Assembly (NCBI GenBank): GCA_011109175.1
Contig: RDEW01000005.1
Coordinates: 1,800,324-1,864,323 of the forward strand
DNA from: Dicyema japonicum
Lineage: Eukaryota > Dicyemida > Rhombozoa > Dicyemidae
Direction of reading: 5' to 3'
DNA length: 64,000 nt
The notes below the pieces were generated by a model. That model saw only the letters and a program-made list of their open reading frames with translations. It was not told the DNA's origin and did not search any database. Each line of letters begins with the position of its first letter. Positions within the stretch are counted from its first letter, which is position 1. The position numbers and the translations under genes were made by a program. Shown here piece after piece: positions 31,560-42,639 of this stretch.

Positions 31560-31960
31560 TGGAATAAGATTTAAAGAGCCAGACAATAATAATAAGACAA
31601 GATCCAAATGATTTCGCGTTTATTATTTAACACCCAAGACCACGGTAAAACCAAAACTAACTATCACGTGATCCCGATGCGCTCCGCCAAAATCCTCATT
31701 CTTTCCCGGTGCTTCTCCCTCGTACCCACACAAGCTCGTACAGGGCGGCTGACTGTATTTGCAGGGTCACCTTCCCGCATGCCTGAGTTTTGTTAAATGA
31801 GGGCTTCTAGAGTAGTCAGTCCGGTTCTGTGTCTCCCACAAGACCACCGCTCCGTCATTCTGAAAGCGTTTAAATCTCGCTGCTGTCCATTCCGTACGAA
31901 TAATAATAAGAGACAGACCCATGGCGTGATATATAAGATTTAAGGATGTCTTTGACAAGA
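31560..31960. mobile_element. LINE and SINE scraps
   Basis: 31,625-31,760 resembles 36,515-36,640 (CCCAAGACCACGGT versus CCAGAGACCACGGT; CACGTGATCCC; TCCCTCGTACCCACACAAGC versus TCCCTCGTCCCCACACAAGC), which is the 3' end of a minus-strand jockey-like LINE. 31,860-31,900 (AAATCTCGCTGCTGTCCATT) matches the region just after box B of the family 1 SINE. Confidence 0.55.
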
Positions 31961-33050
31961 CTATACATTAATGGAAATAGCGATCCTATCGACTGGTCTA
32001 AACGATTAAACGAGCAGCGTCATTTTTGCAGAACACGATTAATTTGTTCAAAATTCCAAAAGCTTGAATTGAAATTTCTCAGATATAAAAATCTAAAATA
32101 GAAGAAGAATTGAGGCTTTTTAAGGAACATTAAAAAATTTTAAACGTGAAAGTAAAAAAATCGGGTAATGTCAAAATTTAATTTGTAGGTCAATAAAGTC
32201 AAAATTTTTATTGATTTTGATTTTTAAATTTTCGAGTTTTTAAATAAAATACTAGCGTGGGATCAATTATCATCATTCACCATGTGCCGCGTTCAATCAC
32301 ATTGAAAAGATTAACTCTGTTTATAACCTGATGATTTTTCTATCAACTCACAAGGAAATCTTTTTTGGAATTTATGTGGGACATTTGTAACTATGGAACA
32401 ACTTGACACTTAACAGAGGCCAACTAAGAAAACTCCTTGGATAGTCTTCAATTTTCTCTTCCCATCTGCTGACAAATGGGTCGATAATTCATATGTCAAT
32501 ACCTATTGGAAGAATTTCTGATCCCAAGAAAATATTTTTAATATCTTGTCGTCCTTGTCTTCTGCGGCTAACTCTTCGGTTATCTGTCAGATTAATTGAT
32601 GATGTTCTAAGGAATTTTGCGATAGATCACGAGACGCGGTAGAACACATTCGCATTTCGGGGGCGATTTATGTGGAATCAGGAAGTACTGGAATCGAGAT
32701 TATCGGTCAATCAAGTACTCTCTACCACAAAAATGGAAAAACAACATATTTCTCCATATGTATACGACTATCTGAAAAAGTATCCTTCCACATCGTTATT
32801 TGTTAAGAGAAATTATTCTTTATTAGAAAATTACTATTAAAGACAGAAATTTTAAAACGAAAACGTTTTGAATTACATTATTCTGCATAACCGTTTACTA
32901 TTTTTTCTTAATAAAAATATTTATTATTCGGTATTTTAAATTTGAAATTTTAAAGTCAATAAAGTCATTTTTAGGTCAAAATTTTTTGATTTATAGTCAG
33001 AATAAAATTCGCCCTAGTCATCAATAAAGGAGAATGTCCACACATTCTCT
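31961..33050. other. Unassigned AT-rich interval
   Basis: Long A/T stretches and no open frame over 60 codons with recognisable features. No repeat match found by eye. Confidence 0.35.
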
Positions 33051-33059
33051 TCAAGGAAC

Positions 33060-34300
33060 CTATTGGCAGACTCCGAAAAGCTCACCTACAAATCCCAAAA
33101 CCATGAGAAGCCAACACCGACTATCTCGGACACTAAGAGATTAAGAAGTGCGACCCGTCGAAAACTTTCGGAAGGTGGAATCTGTGCTGCCGTGAGGTTC
33201 CTTGCAGATCAACACTGTATAATTGAACAGTCCTACGCATCACTTGTTGAGCGACACCCAAGTCCCCCTACGACCACCGGATTCCTCCTTGCTCAGGACA
33301 ATTACCTAATCTACTTGTCTCTGAAGAGGACGTAAAAGATGAGATTCTCTCTTTCGTCCCGAGCAGCAGTCGAGGACTAAATTGGTTCCGTCCGGTGCAC
33401 CTCAAAGACCTCATTGCTCATAACACGGGCACTCTGGGGTCCGGCTCGTGTTGGCTATCACCAAACTAATGAACAGGATGCTATCGGGGACACTACCAGA
33501 AACAATTCGACACTCAATATTCTCCGCCAAGTTAATCGCATTCAACAAGAGGGGGAGGAATACGCCCTATTGCTGCTAGCTTGGTTTTTCTTTGGTTGGT
33601 CTCAAAGCTTGTATGCAGAGAAATCCTGCCTATGTTGATAACACTGCTACAACCAACCCAAATAGGGTCGGCACACCCGGGGTTGTGAAGTGGTAGTTCA
33701 TGCTATCCAAACATTCATTGAAAAGAACGAGAGCATTCCTCACGTAATCGTCAAATTGAAATTAAAAATGCCTTCAACTCGATACGATGTGATACAATTC
33801 TGACGGATTGCTTCACATACTACCCATAGTGTACAGCTATATTCATAGCTCGTACGGAAAACCATCCAGTCTGGTACACTGCCATATTACATTCCATCTG
33901 GAATCTAACAAGGAGACCTACTGGGTCCTGCCTTGTTCAGCCTGGGAATTGCCTGTATCAAAGGATATTGATCTACTTCTCTGAGAGTATGGTATCTTGA
34001 TGATTGCACCAAGGGCGGCCATCCGAAGGATGTAATAGATTGTTTGAAAAGTCTGATAGTCCAAATGGAATACCTATGCCTAAATGGGACTTGATCCTTG
34101 CGATGTTAAGAGAGATCATTCCGAAAACCACAGACACCAAAGCAGAACAACTGGAAATACTTGGATGCCCACTTACTGATGCTGCCCACGTTACCCATAA
34201 GGAGATGATACATAAGATTCCGCTTGGGCCGTCCTCTTCACTATCTGTGTTGCAATTTTCTCCATGTAACTTTCGCACATCTCCACAGTTCATCGAAATC
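33060..34300 (+). mobile_element. Degenerate retroelement RT (RPIAVG type)
   Basis: Plus-strand frames read ATRRKLSEGGICAAVRFLAD and SLVERHPSPPTTTG near 33,150-33,280 (linker before the RT), GGGIRPIAAS near 33,550, IEIKNAFNSIRCDTILTDC near 33,760, a region near 33,960-34,010 where the catalytic aspartates are lost, and AEQLEILGCPLTDAA near 34,150. RPIA and KNAFNS are RT motifs 1-3 of the element type also seen at 45.5-46.3 kb (minus strand). Dead, with many stops. Confidence 0.65.
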
Positions 34301-34494
34301 CATGCATAAGGTCTCCTGTTTAGAGTTAGTAGCAAGTCCTCTGACGTTAAATTTGCAATTGCAAACGAGGTAAAATAGACAGTTTGAGAGTGCGATAAAG
34401 ACAGACATTATTAGAGAGGAGTCAGTATCCAACCAACAAAATTTTAATTAATTAAACCTAATTAATTAATATTTAATTATTTAAAATTATTGAG

Positions 34495-34976
34495 ATGTTT
34501 GGTTTTAGTGACATTCAAAGTATTAAGGCATAATAAATTTATTAGAGATCGGAATTTGGTTGGTCGTGTCTGGAGTTTTCTTTTTTACAGTCGGATTATT
34601 TATTTTAAATAGAAAATTGATATCCTTTGGAAACGTATAGTTTTTCTTACTCTTAGTTCTCCATAATATGTGGAATTGTTTGTATAATTGGCTTAATGGG
34701 GTCCACCAGATTTTTCTTTCAGCGTCGTAAGGTACTGCCTACTGGGGCATTCTTTTTTGGCATCATCCTCATTTTTTTTCGGTGGACATTGACTGGAATA
34801 ATTATTGAGCTCTATGGATTGGTTACTCTGCTTAAGTATCCAACTATCTTCATTTTAGGGGGTTTCTTCCAGTAATGCTCCGTTTTGGAACGGGTGTCCC
34901 TATTTTGGGAAATATCATGAGGACACAATTTATCACAAAGTTTGTTGATAAAATTCACGGGTCTCCGATTGTGTAA
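34495..34976 (+). CDS. GOLT1B: Vesicle transport protein GOT1
   Basis: Four exons (introns 34520-34545, 26 nt; 34635-34656, 22 nt; 34836-34858, 23 nt) give 136 residues, almost the length of human GOT1B (138). GOT1 is a small tetra-spanning membrane protein of ER-to-Golgi traffic. The sequence starts MFGFSDIQKIGIWLVVSG and has four hydrophobic segments (roughly residues 9-28, 36-53, 64-82 and 85-108). FFFQRRKVLPTGAFFFG, then LLKGFLPVMLRFGTGVPILG and FITKFVDKI match the family closely. Both termini are cytosolic in the family. No frame break. Confidence 0.93.
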
Positions 34977-35084
34977 TTTTATTAAATTTAATATTTATTC
35001 GGTCTTTGACTTGTTTTTTGGGCTTAAGCTATTTTATAAAAAATAAATTATTTTTTTCTGTTCATTACTGGCTTCCGGGTGGCT

Positions 35085-35310
35085 AAGTGTAATGAGTTCT
35101 GGATTAAAATCATGAGGTCCCCGGTTCGAATCTCGCTGCTGTCTATTAGGTTTAAGGTTCCACACATCTAAGATACTTTGGAGTTGACGCCGTCATCAGT
35201 GTTTCAACACTGGGGAACTGGATTGTCTTCTGGAACTCACATACAAACAAATAGAAAAAAACGATAAATCAAAAACACTTTCAATGTCTTGGATATACCT
35301 CGGATTAGTT
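35085..35310 (+). mobile_element. tRNA-derived SINE (family 1), best copy
   Basis: GGGTGGCTAAGTGTAATGAG (box A) is followed 35 bases later by CCCGGTTCGAATCTCGCTGC (box B). This is the spacing of an internal Pol III promoter. Downstream, GTTGACGCCGTCATCAGTGT and CATACAAACAAATAGAAA match 41,365-41,450, the tail of the family. The acceptor stem does not pair, so it is a SINE and not a functional tRNA gene. Confidence 0.8.
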
Positions 35311-35339
35311 AACACTGTTCTTAATTCTTAAAATCAAGT

Positions 35340-35580
35340 TTGAGTTCTGCCTAAAGTTCAAGTAATGGAACACTACCTACTCCTTGTCGGAAGGGCTGTG
35401 CTTTTTTATTTACTACTTGGTCAAAAGGCTTTTTTGATCCATTCCAGTGCAAAGATGGCATTCTCATTGGATGAATTTATTTGGAGGGTTCCACAAATGT
35501 CATCTGTTGGACGTTTGTGTCAATGGATTTATTTTGCTACTTCATTCTTTCTCAGGGTGTCCGTCAGAAGGGATATAAAT
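35340..35580 (+). other. Open stretch, not assigned
   Basis: A frame at 35,365-35,586 (start MEHYLLLVGRAVLFYLLLGQ) is hydrophobic in its first half but has no recognised family and no splice partners. It overlaps the terminus of the minus-strand gene at 35,583. Probably not a gene. Confidence 0.3.
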
Positions 35581-35582
35581 AT

Positions 35583-36090
35583 TTAAAAAATCAATTTATT
35601 TAAGAGTCGTCGTTTTCCTCTGAGGCTTTCCTTCCACATTTTATAGTAATGAGCTTTGTATTGTGTTATCCCCTGATTCCAGAGACCAATCAAATAAAGA
35701 TATGTCATCCTTAATATATTAAAATATTCATCATGGCGTCGGGTACTTAAATTAAGACAAGGAGCTATTGTGGCTATAAATGTACCTCTTTTAACAATTA
35801 GCGTATGATTCTTGTGAGGATATGCTTTTATGAATGTGGACAGAAAGTGAGATTGACTTGGATTTTATTCACACCCAGTATCTTCAAGTGGAAGAAACTG
35901 ATGGCTTTACAGAAAAGTAACAACCAAAAGAGGATACTCCCGGAGATCGATGTAGCGCAAAAATCGATTCGGACCAGGAAAATAAAAGAGGTGCTCCGTC
36001 TTGTGGTATTTTAAAATGCAGAGAGGCAAATCGTCGAAACCGATCTTCCGTGTCTTCATATAGTCTTGTGAGGTTATATGGCGACCGCAT
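35583..36090 (-). CDS. Unrecognised protein with multiple exons
   Basis: Two long protein-like segments lie in order on the minus strand. The first is 36,090-35,905, starting MRSPYNLTRLYEDTEDRFRR and running through LFSWSESIFALHRSPG. The second is 35,830-35,583, with FIKAYPHKNHTLIVKRGTF, EYFNILRMTYLYLIGLWNQG and KMWKESLRGKRRLLNK before TAA. A 29-nt GT-AG intron at about 35,880-35,908 would join the first to a middle piece (ILGVNKIQV), but the last link needs a further frame change, as in other genes here. The basic C-terminus could suggest an RNA- or ribosome-associated protein; I do not recognise it. Confidence 0.4.
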
Positions 36091-36179
36091 TGGATGATGA
36101 TATAACGGATAAGCTAGCAGATTAATTTAAATTCAATTTATTAACCTCCAACACGTCGAGAAAATTAGGCAGTCTCAAC

Positions 36180-36480
36180 CAGATTTGTCATCCTGTCCTT
36201 GTAAGCCTTTGCGATCCAACGCGAATTTAGGGGTGATGTATACCCTTCTTGTAAGACACGTCTTTCCTATGTACTGTTGGGAGCTGGATTGCCTACACAG
36301 GGCAGAAAATCCCTTCCTATTTTGTCAGATAAGGTCTTCAAGTGATAAGGAAAGTAGTTTTTATAGTATCCCGAGACTACTAATAGTAGTGGCTGTCAGG
36401 GACTTAATGTCGCTGATTGTTTGTTCGTTCGTCAGGAAAGATTGATTCCCTTGGACGCAAAGGCATAGTTGACAATTTAT
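36180..36480. mobile_element. Retroelement 3' scrap
   Basis: 36,410-36,475 (TTTGTTCGTTCGTCAGGAAA, GATTGATTCCC, AAAGGCATAGTTGA) matches 48,490-48,545, which lies directly downstream of the restriction-like endonuclease domain of another copy. Hence this is the 3' end of that element type. Confidence 0.45.
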
Positions 36481-36499
36481 TTCATTTAAAGGTTAAACG

Positions 36500-37410
36500 A
36501 CAACAATAATAACACCAGAGACCACGGTTACACAAACTAACTAATCACGTGATCCCAGCACGCTCTAGCAAGGACCTCATCTTGGCCCGATGCTCCTCCC
36601 TCGTCCCCACACAAGCACGTATCGGTCGAGTGACTGGACCTTTGTAGTCACGACGGCGCGTGTTCCGTGGTTCATTCTTATCAAATTCAAGAGGCATTGG
36701 TGGCTGGAGTTCTCCAGAGACCCAGCGTTCCGTGATTTTGAGGCTCTTCTCCGGCTAGCTTTGATCTTCAAGATATTCGTCCAAGAGATGAGTGGACCCC
36801 ATATACCGCATGCATAAGAGATGTATGGTTCAATGAATTTTTTAAAGATCCTTTGGGATTTTCTGAAAGGAATAACTTTATTGTTTGCCTTCAGTTCGAC
36901 CGTCCGTCTTCCCAGTCTCTTGTCTGAAGTAAATAGGGTTGTGACGGACTTTTCGCTGCTACTAGTTAGGCGATTCTTCGATAGCCACTTGTCAAGCCGG
37001 TCCAGAATTTCTTGCAATTTCGAAGTGGCAATTTGGATGTCTTGATCGCGTGACGCAATGACGATGTCGTCGGCATAAGTTAGAATAAGATCATTTCGGA
37101 TGCTAAGTGAAATGATCCGCCGTGAATAGGTTGAATAAAACTGGAGACAAAGGAGATCCTTGGGGAACCCCATTAGGAAGAAGCCGTGAATAGACCTTGA
37201 CTGACCAATGCAGACGCGTCCCCTCCGACCACTAAGGAAGTTAGCTAGCCAGAGTTTGAGCTTTCCAGGGATCTTTATTTGGTAATTTTTCCAAGTAAAA
37301 ATCCGCCTTGACACAGAATCGAAAGCCTTGTGGACGTCTATGAAGCAAAGTACAATCTTCATGTGTCCCGGCCTGTGCGAGAAACCATATCGTATAAAGT
37401 TAGTCAATGC
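36500..37410 (-). mobile_element. LINE reverse transcriptase, jockey-like, 276-codon open frame
   Basis: The minus-strand frame 36,577-37,407 is open and reads FSHRPGHMKIVLCFIDVHKA, FDSVSRRIFTWKNY, GKLKLWLANFLSGRRGRV, LILTYADDIVIASRDQD, ILDRLDKWLSKNRLTSSSEK and FIEPYISYACGIWG. These are RT motifs 2 to 7 and the thumb, with intact YADD. It is the best-preserved RT in the window. It is truncated on the 5' side at about 37,410 (no endonuclease). Its 3' part continues to the TE end at 36,515. Confidence 0.8.
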
Positions 37411-37527
37411 AGATAAGTGGGTCGAAGTAGTGATAACTAAAATTTATAAATTTTAATAATATATGATTATAAAGTTAAAAAATAAAAAATAATTTAAAAT
37501 TAAATACATAAAACACGCTCGTTGTTT

Positions 37528-38410
37528 ATGACACAGGTTTCTGCCACCTGATTTATTGCGTCTATTTGTGCCTCGTGAGCCTCTCACCTATCTTCCACCA
37601 ATTGGTAAACTTCCTCATGAGAAGAAACGCAATGATTATTGTGGATTGGGAAATATATGCAATACTTTGAGGATCCTAAAGATACTCCTGCTCCAACACG
37701 TGCTGAAACTCGTGAAGAACGTAGAGAACGAAAAAGAAAGGAGAAAGTCGAGGCACATGCCACAAAACTGGCAGAATCAATCGCAGACTGGAATCCGACT
37801 AATAATGAAAAAGCCACCAGGAATCCCTACAAGACACTCTTTGTCGGAAGATTGGTATCCCGTCCATTTTACCTTAGAACTACGAGACCACGGAAAGCAA
37901 ACTCAAGAGAGAATTCGAGTTTTATGGCGGGTTAAAAAAGTGCGGATTTTGAGGGTCTTGTAACGTAGATTGTAATGGTAAGCGATTTGGCCGGTAAGTC
38001 ACGTGGCTATGCGTTCATAGAGTTCGAAAGAGAACGTGATATGGAAGGTGAGTTCCCATGTTGTTGCTTTATTAGCCGCTTATTCACGCGCTGACGGAAT
38101 GAAAGTTGATGGTCGCAGAATTGTGGTGGATATTGAGCGTGGGAGGACTGTTGATGGGTGGAAGCCGAGACGACTGGGTGGAGGACTTGGGGGGACCAGA
38201 ATTGGTGGGCCTCGCCAGAATATAAATATTTCTGGCCGGGACAGACGGTTTGGATTCTGAGTGATGGCAGAGGAACATTTCAAGGAAGAAAGAGTCCAGT
38301 CACGATGGAAAACGGCATCATTCTGATAAGGGACATCGATCGTCTCATTCTAAAGTTCATCAGTATGGTTATTCCAGTCACATCATCGTTCCTCTCATAA
38401 ACGTCGTTGA
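37528..38410 (+). CDS. SNRNP70: U1 small nuclear ribonucleoprotein 70 kDa, with frame breaks
   Basis: U1-70K binds stem-loop I of U1 snRNA and helps define 5' splice sites. Pieces match the family in strict order: [75 protein letters not shown] with RNP2 [10 protein letters not shown] and RNP1 [42 protein letters not shown], and a short basic Ser/His/Lys tail in place of the long RS tail. Introns 37855-37877, 37940-37968 and 38048-38075 are plausible, and a 25-nt one near 38,250. The frame changes by one base after MTQ, at GGGAAA (37,648), before the second intron (A-run at 37,934) and in the tail (about 38,380). No conserved residue is lost, so either consensus indels or a very young pseudogene. 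Confidence 0.8.
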
Positions 38411-39025
38411 TTTCAAGTCTTCGTTTGATTTTTTAATATTTCACTGGTGTTCTTATGTTTTTAAATTCGGTTTTTTATATTTTATGTGAAAATTAGCTAC
38501 TAACATCTCCTTACTTAAGCTATTGAATAATAGGTACTTTTACGTAATCCATGGTACTCATAACCCTCCACGTGGAGTCAGTCCCTGGCACGTTCCTGTT
38601 ACCCATTCTCATATATGTCCCAACATATAAAATATTGAATGTAAGTGGTTGATTAGTAATATAGGTGGGTGCTATGTTTGCTCCATAAAAATTGTACCTG
38701 TTTCACGATGAATGCGACCTTATCTTTATTTTTCTTGTGTGCGTGGACGAATGATCATTTAGAGAGGAGAGATACATGAAGTTTTGAATTAGGGAAGCAT
38801 CGGATACGCGAAAACTTTTGGTCTACACACAATAAGAACTTGGAAATGGATGTCATTGCTATTAATATAGTACAGAATGTAAAATAAATGAATTATCAGA
38901 GGACGAACACCATGGAAATTTCATTTCTCCACGCTCTCCTTGAGAAGGCAATTTCGAAGCAAATCTAGGTCGTATGCATTGTTGAGTTTCTTTTTTCCCA
39001 ACACCTTCAAGAATTGAAATTGGGA
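38411..39025. other. Spacer, nothing recognised
   Basis: It probably begins with the 3' untranslated region of the U1-70K gene. No open frame over 60 codons and no repeat match noticed. Confidence 0.35.
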
Positions 39026-39029
39026 GATA

Positions 39030-40780
39030 GTAGCGCGTGAACGTCCACTATATCCACGACTGCTCTGGAAGTAAGTTTCTTTAGCATTTTTTTGCCGGAA
39101 CAGCTAGGTCCATTCTTAGGATGTCCAAATAACTTCCACCTCTCCCCTTTTGCCCGTTAATTCGATCTGCTGTGAATTGCACATCCACACAGCTCTTTGT
39201 TACAAATCTTTTTTGGAATCCGTAGTTGATTTCTGTGGTAGAAGTTTATTTTTGTTGCTAAAGTTTTCCTTCTTTTTATATCTTCCTAGTCTCCCTAGTC
39301 TTATATTTTCCTAGTACTCACTCTTCTCCATGTTACTTCAGCAGATTGGACCTCTTTTTTTCACTATGTTATGTACGTTTTTTCGATATTTATTTGCAAT
39401 TACCATTTATCGAATATTCGGTTGCACGTTTTAGGATGTTTTGTATATCCCCCATCTTTTCGGAAACATAGTATATGTCGTCAGCATAGAAAAGTTATGT
39501 ATGTCATATGATCCAATTTTGTACCTAGTCCACAAAGTATCGCTTCAAAGTAGATAGAGAACAAATTCGGAGATAAGGAATCCCCTGTGGTACCCCCAAC
39601 ATGAGTAGAAAACATTTCAGACCGTTCAGGGCCGACTTGGATTCGAAGATCTGTGTCTGTCCACAGAACTCTTATCATCTCTAGAGAATTCTCGTCCAGT
39701 ATTGTTTCGAGTATGTTTATTAATTTTACCCAGTTTACTGTGTCTCTTGAGGAGTAGATCCCGAGAATATGTATTTCCTTCCTGCATCACTGTGTCATAG
39801 AGCATCTCCATCGATTGGCCCATGAAATGTCTGAAGTGAATCGACCGCTCCTGAATCCGCTTGTATTGGCAGATAAGTATTCTTCCACCGCCGGACTTAT
39901 TCTTTTAAGCACAACATTTAAGAAAATCTTCCTTATTGAGTTCAGTAGTATGATTGGCCAGAGGTTTTCGACAGGGCCGATTTCTGGTTTTTGGACTGGG
40001 ATTAGAAGGCCTTCTCCAAGTGGTAAAGGTATATGCGTTTCAAACATTTTTTAAATAAATTTTGACAAATTTTTGGGTCAATAATTCAGAAGCATTTTTA
40101 TGAGTTCTTCATTTAATGTCAGCATTTGTGTTCAATCATTCAACGAGATCCTCGTGCCATGATGTTTATGTGTTTTTGAATTACTCCTTGGCTAGTTAAT
40201 TTGAAATGAGAAATGGCTGCTTTGTGATCGTTGAGAGCAATGTGTTTCAATAACATTCTTTTTCATAATTTGTAAGTAGGTATATTTCATCTCCTCTTTT
40301 GCTCTGACCAATCCAGGTCGTATGTTTTTTTGGGTGTTTGAAAACAGAATTGCATGTGAACAACCCAGCCGCCGTACAGAAGTAAGCAAGTGCATCTCCA
40401 TTGGCGTTTCTTTTGCCTCGTTGTGACGTCCAATGAAATTTTCATCATTACGACGTCTTCCAACTTTTTGGTTCCAATCCCCAACAATAAAACATAATGG
40501 CATCCATGGATAGTTCGAGAGTCGAATACAGCACATTATAGAATGAGCAACTTAATGTGGATTTTTCGCACAAACATGTATTATTGTTGCTAATTTAATG
40601 CTCTGATGCGCCACAAAGCCCATTCCATAGTGCCTACGGTCCGGTCCCAGAAACCAAATCTGTATTCCCCATAGTCTTCATCCAGTTGGGCGGATACTTT
40701 AGTTTCCTGGCAAAGCTGATTTTTTCGTATTTCAGAAATGATTCCTTTCACATTAAAATGAGTTATTTTTTCTAACAAAC
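39030..40780 (-). mobile_element. LINE with APE endonuclease and RT, degenerate
   Basis: Read on the minus strand from 40,780: HFNVKGIISEIRKNQLCQET and YRFGFWDRTVGTMEWAL (endonuclease start), GDWNQKVGRRRNDENFIGRH near 40,450 (APE motif GD(F/W)N), then RT: LLIPVQKPEIGPVENLWPII, LLNSIRKIFLNVVLKRI and ISPAVEEYLSANTSGFRSGR near 39,850-40,020, and GDSLSPNLFSIYFEAIL near 39,560. The C-terminal part runs to about 39,030. Same clade as the 25-26 kb and 50-51 kb LINEs by motif content. Many frame breaks. Confidence 0.75.
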
Positions 40781-40894
40781 ACCGAGCTTATCCATTAAAT
40801 GAAAGAATTCTAGAAATTATTATTAAGCCAAAAATCACCAGGTAAAAACTAATTAAAAGGAAAACATCATCAGGTGATCTCTAACATAATACAG

Positions 40895-41005
40895 AAAGTT
40901 TGATCCGATGCCATGTCCAATGAGAAGAGCTGTACAGGATTCTCGACCCCGCCGGACTCGTCCTCTCTCTTGTCGGTCTGGGATCACTTAGTTGAGAACT
41001 TTTAT
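40895..41005 (+). repeat. Dispersed repeat C, plus copy
   Basis: CATGTCCAATGAGAAGAGCT, TTCTCGACCCC and GTCGGTCTGGGATCACTTAG match 57,815-57,905 (plus) and 15,865-15,975 (minus). Confidence 0.7.
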
Positions 41006-41009
41006 TTCT

Positions 41010-41335
41010 TTATCCTGGGAGTAATAATAGTAGCTAATTCATAAATACCTTAATAAGACTATGACGCAGAAAACTCTTCGTTTTCTAATTAGTTTTAAAC
41101 TCTTTTTTTCAATATAGTTATCTCCAAATTCAGGTAAAGTCTCAGTACCCCAGGACAAGCAAAGAGATCTTGAACTTTTCTTCTACACAAATATGAACTA
41201 TGTTCACACCATAGGCGTGCGAGTCTAGCCTTTGAAACGATGACTGTCTCAGTACTTTATTGTCTTCTAGACCCTTTATGACACGAATAAACATGAATTC
41301 TTTCAGTTTAGCTTATCCGGAGGTGAGATTTTCTG
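41010..41335. other. Spacer, nothing recognised
   Basis: No gene. An A/T-rich start is followed by about 200 bases of unique sequence. Confidence 0.3.
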
Positions 41336-41490
41336 GAGTCGCATCTAAAATGCTTTGGGGTTGACGAGTGACGCCGTCATCAGTGTTTCATCACTACGAA
41401 ATTGGATTGTTTTCTGGGACTCGCATACAAACAGAAAGAAAAGAACGATAAGTCAGAACACTTTCAATGTCTTGATTATGCCTTGGGGGA
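41335..41490 (+). mobile_element. SINE family 1 tail without head
   Basis: TGACGCCGTCATCAGTGTTT, GGATTGTTTTCTGGGACTCG and CACTTTCAATGTCTTG match the downstream half of the SINE at 35,085-35,310. The tRNA-like head is missing, so either 5'-truncated or the shared tail belongs to the partner LINE. Confidence 0.6.
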
Positions 41491-41499
41491 TCACCGGGA

Positions 41500-42545
41500 T
41501 CACCGAGAAAGAAAGACAGAAAAACGTCAGACAGTTAGGTAATCCCAGCTCCACAATATCAAACGAATCATCTATGGTCTCCCGTTGTTCTCACTACCGT
41601 GCGAAAGAGCTTTCTCTCATTCCCGCAGAAGAATCCGATTGGGGAGGGGAACTTTCTAACCAATCGACTTTCTTTTACCTTGGAAAAGAACAGACTAAGC
41701 GGGTTTCCGTCCTCTTTACAGACCCGAAAGAATCTGGTTCCGCGACAACGGGTCGCATCTTCCGTTAGTAGGGGACTAACCATTGGTCCAGAATGAGGGC
41801 CCATCATAAATATAGTTTTCCGGTATATTGAAATGATTATGTGGAGCGTAGTCTCTGATAACGCAAATCTCCATGCAACAGAGGCATATTCCACAGCCAG
41901 GGCAATAGTTTGCAACTAGAGTGTTTCAACAGAAGCATCCAAATTCAAAGGAGTCTCCGGACAAGCGCATGTAACAAGCCTTTATTGAGGACTTTCTTCG
42001 CATGTGAGTTGAAATTCAACATCCTGTCGAATATTAATCCAAGAATTGAAGGAAACCTTGTTACTGGTATCTGGACAGAGCCAATGAAAATTCTTGGATC
42101 TTCTTTTGAACGACGGTCTGAGGTGAAAAGCCTACATATTGATTTTTTGGCAAAAATTGTTAGTCGGTTGACAGTCAACCAATCGTAGACGGTGTTCAGT
42201 CTCCCCTGTGCATTCGCGGTTGCAACTTGCGTCGATCGATTTGTGTTGCAATTATTTAATCGTCTGCGTAGAATAATAACAAAAAATTCTTGTCCTCGTA
42301 ATTTGGTAGATCGAGAAGGAAAAGATTTAAAAAGTCGGAGAAAGCGGAGACCTTGGGGTACTCAGTTAGGCATGGATCGTGATCTTGATCTAAGATGACC
42401 GAAGAAGACACTCCCACGTCACCCAGAGAGAAAGTTGGCTAACCACAGCTTTAGGTATGCACGAACTTTCGAATCACAAATCTTCCCAATAAGAAGCTTC
42501 CTTGTGTCGAAAGTCTTGTTTATGTCGATTATTGTATGCTTATAA
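41500..42545 (-). mobile_element. LINE reverse transcriptase fragment (jockey-like)
   Basis: Minus-strand pieces from 42,545: NKTFDTRKLLIGKICDSKVR, LKLWLANFL, VYDWLTVNRLTIFAKKSICR, LFTSDRRSKEDPRI, SILGLIFDRMLNFNSHAKKV and LAVEYASVAWRFAL. The order is that of the RT and thumb. The YADD region near 42,260 is broken. Several frame changes. Confidence 0.7.
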
Positions 42546-42639
42546 ATTGAAATTAGCACATTAATCGGTAGCTTTATAAATATTTAAAATAATCTAGATG
42601 AGAACGTTCAGATGTTATTGCGAAAAACAAAAATTTTTA

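Noticed and set aside
35085-35160. Functional tRNA gene
   Set aside because: Box A and B are present, but the acceptor and anticodon stems do not pair and a SINE tail follows.
36577-37407. 276-codon minus-strand open frame as a host gene
   Set aside because: It contains the full set of RT motifs, including TYADDIVIA, and is truncated like the other LINEs; it is a retroelement remnant.
37584-37817. Minus-strand 77-codon frame within U1-70K
   Set aside because: It is the antisense shadow of the U1-70K coding sequence.
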